From Acanthosoma haemorrhoidale (taxonomy: Eukaryota > Arthropoda > Insecta > Hemiptera > Acanthosomatidae): a stretch of 64,000 bases of DNA. The position numbers were made by a program, and so were the translations under genes. Within the stretch, counting starts at the first letter, position 1; every line of letters begins with the position of its first letter. Of the stretch, positions 59,190 to 64,000 are shown in pieces. The notes under the pieces were generated by a model. It searched no databases and was not told where the DNA came from. It worked only from the letters and a program-made list of their open reading frames with translations. The stretch lies in the NCBI GenBank assembly GCA_930367205.1, contig OV884012.1, forward strand, positions 152,473,405 through 152,537,404, written 5' to 3'.

Positions 59190-59949
59190 AATCACAATCT
59201 GGCTTATTAGGCAATTAGGAAAAGGGTCTCTGGTAAGTATCTTTTGAGCTTGCAAAGCAAACCTGCGTGCGAAACCCTGTCAAAAGCCTGAGCTATATCA
59301 AGAAAGGCAGCAGTGCAATACTGTTTGGATTCAAGGGCTGAGGATATGTGATCAACAACGCGAAGGCCTTGTTGAACAGTGGAATGTCGTTGACGGAAAC
59401 CAAACTGGTGTGTAGGAAAAACTTTTTTGGATTAAACAATTGGGAGTAGATGTTTGAATAGGACTTTTTCAAATGTTTTTGAGAGGATAGGGGGTAGGCT
59501 AATTGGACGGTACGATGAGGCGTCGTTGGATGGTTTACCGGTTTTGGCGAATAGGACAATAATGGAATGTTTCCAGAGGAGAGGAAAGTGCGGATAATGC
59601 AATTATAAATGTAGGTTAGGAAGATCGTGGCTTTAGGGGGGAGTTGTTTGAGAATTTGAGGAGTAATGAGATGGGTCACATCCAGGGAATGTTTGGTGAG
59701 GTAAGTTTTTCAGAAGGTATTTGACCTCAGAGGGGTTAACGACTTTTGGTGGAATTGAGAGAAGTATAGGTGAAGCGAGGAAACCTTCAACAGTTGTGCT
59801 GTGAGTATGGTTTTGATGAAAAAGGTGAGGTGTGAAAGTATGGGAAAGATGGAGAGCAAATTCTTCCGACCTATCTCCATCCGAAGCCACCCAGGACCCA
59901 TCATCACGACGGAGCGGCTGGTTGCAAAATTAAACATCCTCAGAATCAT
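59190..59949 (-). mobile_element. family A LINE, RT fragment joined to 3' tip
   Basis: The first ~45 nt (CACAATCTGGCTTATTAGGC) are the extreme 3' end of family A. The sequence then jumps to mid-RT. The minus-strand frames (59293-59679, 59633-59890 and 59710-59949) carry the linker end and RT N-terminal blocks found at 54500-55110 in the longest copy. More than 1 kb between RT and the 3' tip is deleted. Confidence 0.82.
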
Positions 59950-60037
59950 AGCGGGAATTTAATGAGTTCCCCGATTAGCTGCACAGAAGTACAACCATCT
60001 CTAGGCAAATATTATGATAGAGTTTCTATATACTGAG

Positions 60038-60948
60038 TGTCGGGATATTGGTTGAACAATTGTCGGAGGTCAACAATTGTCGGATTGTTGTAGCTAATAA
60101 CATGGACCATGTTCCATGTAGGCGTTAATATCTGACTCCATATATGATTAGGAATGTGTCCCGACAAGACACTGTGTTCAGGATGAGGTTCAGAGGTTCA
60201 TAAAGAATAAGACCAGTTTAAGAGTTCGGGCGAGAGATCGGCAGCGTAATAAGTACAAGTCGTCAGAGGTCTGGTATAGGCTGTGAGGCTAAGGGCCGTC
60301 GGTGGTAGCGGCTATCGGTATGTCGAAACTAGAAAAGAATGAAGAGTGGGGCCTACCAGGGGCCAAGTGCCCCCGGTGTCGAGTTACTCGGAAGACTGAG
60401 TGGCAGAGTAGCCCACCAGGGCCAGGTGCCCTGGGGTTAGTGATAAGTCGTGCGCTATGAAGACTGAGGGACTGACTGGGGTGAAGAGTGAAATTTACTG
60501 ATATAAATATGATAACCCCCTCCCTCGTGGAAGGCCGGTTTGTCTGCCCGGCGTAAGTTTTACGATACACAGGTAGTCAGTTTATTGACCGTTGGGGTAC
60601 GAGGGTGTGTTTTTTATAGCTGTTAGGGCTTCACCCCCTTGGGTTATTTGACCACCTATAGCAAGGTTATTATCCCATGGGTCCCAAAAGGGTTCCTAGC
60701 ATGATTTATTGACCGTGGGAACGTGACTGAAGGTCTATTTTAATAGGGGTAAGTGTCCTTTGCCCAGGTTTTATGGTACCAGGTGGCTAATTCTCTTGGT
60801 TTATTGCCACACCCTTTTAGTTACCTGTCTACGACTTCCGACCTCTCTACGATTTATTACCAGAAGTTACATGACATTTTCTATTATAATACATTAATTA
60901 TGAACCAGAGTGTAGGGTAATTTACATATATAGTTAGCAGTCGCTACA
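60038..60948 (-). repeat. 3' LTR of the young element
   Basis: On the + strand it runs TGTCGGGATATTGG to GTCGCTACA. I see only two differences from the other LTR (60703 G against 63140 A; 60801 T against 63238 G). The 93-codon ORF at 60289-60570 lies wholly in the LTR and is repeated in the other; it is not a gene. Confidence 0.92.
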
Positions 60949-62474
60949 GAGCTCCCCCAAATTGCCCTACACTCGGTAATTATTGACAGTTTTTTGTTTA
61001 CAGTGACTTACATTACATAATACGTACATGATACAAACAGATTTTTACCAATTTTTCTTAAATGCTTACACTTGTGTGTATATTGGAAGTTATTTGTTGA
61101 ACAATCATTACTAATAAACAATTAAATATATGTTATACTACAAAAAACAATTATCTTTCACATGGGTGACAATAAAAGAATTCATATTTTACTTGATTAA
61201 GTACCAAGTTAGCTCATTACAATGTAACAATTACAAACAGTTAAAAGTATTAAGATACACATATTTACGTACACGTTTGACTGACATTATTTTACAATTG
61301 TTGTGGTCTATTGATTGCTGTTAACATTTACGACGAGAAAAACAAAAAAACATATGCGCAAGTGCGAACTTTCGGTCCTAATAAAAATTATTATAGCGTA
61401 TCTTTCGAAACAACCTACAACAGAGAAAAAAATTAATTTATATTTGATCAGTGAGTATACTTTATATTTACCGTCGCGTTCCAACTTCTCGTTCAGATGT
61501 ATAGTGATGGCTTGTAGACCCGGGGTAGCGATGTGGCTGCGGCAGGCGCGTTTCCGGCTCCCCCAGTTGTAGCGCCCATCCGGATGTACTCGTTCGCAGG
61601 GTTGTTCGGTCAGGTGTCGATTCGTCTTGAGTTGATTTTCGCGTCTTGTCGTTGTATCATCTCCCGGGTGTCGCGGGTCGTCTCTATGCAGTGAGTAGTT
61701 CCCCGGGGTTTCGTGTGTCCTGTCGAAGTCGATTAGCAGGCGTCCGGGCAGGTTCGAGCTAGTGGATGAACTCGAGGCACTTCGAAGAGATGATAGTCGT
61801 TTTACGGTGTTACGGTCGTTAACCAGCCAGTTTTTAGAATGCGACAGCTACGGTGTAGCTTCTATGACGCCGAGGTTCGACGGCTCTGGCCATCTAAAGT
61901 CAGTCGATCTTAGTGAGTTTTATCGCATCCTCGCAGGCGGTGGCAACGGTCCCATGAAGTCCAAGTGGATGTATTGTGTCTTCCTGCGTTGGCGAATTGT
62001 TGTTGAAGAGTCATCGGATGTCTTGCTTCGTGAAGTGGTAGCGATTAGGTTTACTCGGATTTTCGAAAATACTGGTCGGCTATTAAATTTGACGGTAGCT
62101 TACGGGGAAAATTAACCGTGACGTTCATTTGAATTTCGTTCGGTGTGCTAGAATGGGGTCTTCTTCGTGAACTCTGGTGGTATGCACGTCCGAGAGTTGG
62201 CGTGTACGGTTGTACAGCATGCTTCGTCGGACGGAGTTGGTGAGTTGGCCATCGTAAGAAAAGGTTTCTTCTGAGATCACGGCGGTTTCTCGCGGCGGGT
62301 TCACCAGTTGTCGGATTTCTCGTTCACATCAAGTTCACCAATTGCTGCGGTGTCTTGATCATGTTGAGCTTCTCATTCACGTCAAAGGTTACCAGATGTC
62401 GGGTAAGCTTCTTGTGCACGTCGTGGGTCACCAGATGTCGGGAAAACCTCTTGTGCACGTCGAGGGTCACCAGA
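60949..62474 (-). other. internal region of the young LTR element
   Basis: The left part (60949-61480) is AT-rich, and the right part (61490-62474) is GC-rich. The longest frame is a 117-codon ORF at 61762-62115 on the + strand, antisense to the element. It has no recognised motif and I do not call it a gene. No zinc knuckle, protease, RT or integrase motif was seen on either strand. Confidence 0.7.
62385..62474 (-). repeat. 39-bp tandem units carrying primer-site and LTR edge
   Basis: Units start at 62385, 62424 and 62463, the last running into the LTR. Each includes the + strand motif GTCACCAGATGTCGGG or a near version, which on the sense strand is CCCGACA, the LTR end, followed by TC and TGGTGACCC. 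Two weaker versions lie at about 62298 and 62332. Confidence 0.85.
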
Positions 62475-63385
62475 TGTCGGGATATTGGTTGAACAATTGT
62501 CGGAGGTCAACAATTGTCGGATTGTTGTAGCTAATAACATGGACCATGTTCCATGTAGGCGTTAATATCTGACTCCATATATGATTAGGAATGTGTCCCG
62601 ACAAGACACTGTGTTCAGGATGAGGTTCAGAGGTTCATAAAGAATAAGACCAGTTTAAGAGTTCGGGCGAGAGATCGGCAGCGTAATAAGTACAAGTCGT
62701 CAGAGGTCTGGTATAGGCTGTGAGGCTAAGGGCCGTCGGTGGTAGCGGCTATCGGTATGTCGAAACTAGAAAAGAATGAAGAGTGGGGCCTACCAGGGGC
62801 CAAGTGCCCCCGGTGTCGAGTTACTCGGAAGACTGAGTGGCAGAGTAGCCCACCAGGGCCAGGTGCCCTGGGGTTAGTGATAAGTCGTGCGCTATGAAGA
62901 CTGAGGGACTGACTGGGGTGAAGAGTGAAATTTACTGATATAAATATGATAACCCCCTCCCTCGTGGAAGGCCGGTTTGTCTGCCCGGCGTAAGTTTTAC
63001 GATACACAGGTAGTCAGTTTATTGACCGTTGGGGTACGAGGGTGTGTTTTTTATAGCTGTTAGGGCTTCACCCCCTTGGGTTATTTGACCACCTATAGCA
63101 AGGTTATTATCCCATGGGTCCCAAAAGGGTTCCTAGCATAATTTATTGACCGTGGGAACGTGACTGAAGGTCTATTTTAATAGGGGTAAGTGTCCTTTGC
63201 CCAGGTTTTATGGTACCAGGTGGCTAATTCTCTTGGTGTATTGCCACACCCTTTTAGTTACCTGTCTACGACTTCCGACCTCTCTACGATTTATTACCAG
63301 AAGTTACATGACATTTTCTATTATAATACATTAATTATGAACCAGAGTGTAGGGTAATTTACATATATAGTTAGCAGTCGCTACA
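62475..63385 (-). repeat. 5' LTR of the young element
   Basis: It is 911 bp, nearly identical to 60038-60948. In sense orientation it runs TGTAGCG to CCCGACA. Confidence 0.92.
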
Positions 63386-63622
63386 CTGAGTGAATAACAT
63401 AGAGAGCAATCACTGAATTAGAAAGATCATTATTTTTGCAAACATTTCAATTGTTCTTGTCACAGTTATATATATAACATACCATACAACTATCAGAGTG
63501 TTTTTTTCTTTATAAGTGAAACTCATGTAGATTGTATTAGTCGTCCATAAAATATAAATATTCATTATTTCCTACTTAGTGCTATTTATTATTTTAATAT
63601 TTGTTATAAATATTAGACTTAC

Positions 63623-63729
63623 ATCACTTCGGTGAGGAAATATCGCAATTATAGAACCCCAAATGAAAGCAAACAGCAATCCACTAGCCACAGCCACAGG
63701 AAAACGCTTTATATACAATGCAACACTGT
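63623..63729 (-). CDS. NHA/SLC9B antiporter, internal exon (first in window)
   Basis: This 107-bp exon lies between acceptor AATTTTCAG|ACA and donor GAT|GTAAGT. It enters with 2 nt left over from the previous exon and leaves in phase 0. It reads VALYIKRFPVAVASGLLFAF, a glycine-containing membrane helix, and ends IIAIFPHRSD, equivalent to the family's YFPSRD-type loop after that helix. Earlier exons, expected to include the paired-aspartate ion-binding helix, lie to the right of 64000. Confidence 0.83.
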
Positions 63730-64000
63730 CTGAAAATTATTAACAATATGAGTAAATACAATAATTATGAAAATATACCTATGTAATGTTAGTGTCATAT
63801 TCACGGTTTATTACACTAAGTATTTACTAATTTATTTGACACAATCTAAAACATAATAATTCCAAAGATATCAAATTAAACATATTTCATATAAACATCA
63901 ATTAAATTTCATACTTAAATAAAGTAACAAGGAGCTGGAATGGCCCATTTGATCAGTTAAAATGCACTAAATGGTAAAGGTAACAGCATTACCATATCGA
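63730..64000 (-). other. antiporter intron, partial
   Basis: AT-rich intron sequence upstream of the 63623-63729 exon; no exon or repeat was recognised before the window ends. Confidence 0.6.

Larger units (their letters stand above)
60038..63385 (-). mobile_element. non-autonomous LTR retrotransposon, 3.35 kb
   Basis: Two 911-bp LTRs (60038-60948 and 62475-63385) flank 1526 bp. A perfect 5-bp TSD, CTGAG, is at 60033-60037 and 63386-63390. On the minus strand the right LTR is the 5' LTR. It is followed after 2 nt by TGGTGACCCTCGACGTG, which differs by one base from the complement of the tRNA-Trp 3' end as I recall it. A TTTGGGGGAGCTC purine tract precedes the left LTR. No gag or pol frame exists in sense orientation, so enzymes must come from a relative. 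The superfamily is not determined. Confidence 0.9.
43261..63622 (-). other. antiporter intron, 20.4 kb
   Basis: The donor is GAT|GTAAGT and the acceptor TTCTTAG|ACT. It holds most family A copies, a Tc1 relic, a MITE and the young LTR element. Unlisted parts (45059-46080, 48890-50257, 50826-51964, 56338-58023 and 58225-59189) are AT-rich without recognised genes. Confidence 0.8.

Noticed and set aside
60289..60570. 93-codon ORF, identical to one at 62726-63007
   Set aside because: Both lie wholly within the two LTRs of one element. Identity reflects LTR duplication, not a conserved gene.
61762..62115. 117-codon ORF inside the young LTR element
   Set aside because: It is antisense to the element and has no recognised motif. 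It is mentioned in the internal-region entry but not called a gene.
1..64000. CRISPR arrays, rRNA, bacterial operons, integrons
   Set aside because: No regularly spaced repeats with unique spacers, no rRNA core motifs and no bacterial gene organisation were seen; the window is eukaryotic.

Overview
This is a eukaryotic, intron-rich, AT-rich window that almost certainly comes from an insect. It holds a CPA2-type Na+/H+ antiporter gene with GT-AG introns of 4-20 kb, Jockey-like non-LTR retrotransposons, Ty3/gypsy and other LTR elements, and Tc1-like DNA transposons. No bacterial-style operons, rRNA or intact tRNA genes were seen. The insect assignment is inference; the order cannot be fixed from the window.

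Host gene: the right three quarters (18386-63729, minus strand) is the 3' part of one gene. Five exons can be read (63623-63729, 43096-43260, 39011-39154, 28869-28973 and 18386-18616). All have consensus acceptors, compatible phases and four donors of which one is weak. They give about 250 codons matching the C-terminal half of the NHA/SLC9B family. The N-terminal exons, including the one expected to carry the paired-aspartate ion site, lie beyond the right edge. The four introns total about 44.6 kb and are filled with mobile DNA. The left 18 kb is the downstream flank of this gene and is also mostly repeats.

Mobile elements: (i) Family A is a Jockey-like LINE with at least 15 fragments in both orientations. 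The longest (53690-56337) keeps broken endonuclease and reverse transcriptase; most others are 3' ends only. (ii) Family B is a second Jockey-like LINE with a poly(A) tail. It includes a 1.3-kb copy with a 342-codon RT frame (4652-5943) and several 3'-UTR-only copies, three of the insertions with clear target-site duplications (TSDs). (iii) One family of long LTRs is present as six insertions. Three are clean or nearly clean solo LTRs, and one is a nearly pristine 3.35-kb non-autonomous element (60038-63385) with a tRNA-Trp-like primer site and no pol. (iv) A 2.4-kb deleted Ty3/gypsy element (8167-10574) keeps gag, part of protease and the integrase tail. (v) Two dead Tc1-like transposons, a foldback element with arms of about 365 bp and a short MITE are present.

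The most unusual observations are: a 32-nt hairpin sequence retroposed with its own A-tail and a 15-bp TSD (27078-27155); a tandem array of primer-binding-site/LTR-edge units in the young LTR element; a natural empty site inside the same window for the LTR at 1926-2925; an inverted template-switch scar in the gypsy element; and a dimeric family-A insertion bounded by one 13-bp TSD (46081-47058). Nothing seen amounts to a new multi-gene system; the window is a record of transposon activity in a large host gene.
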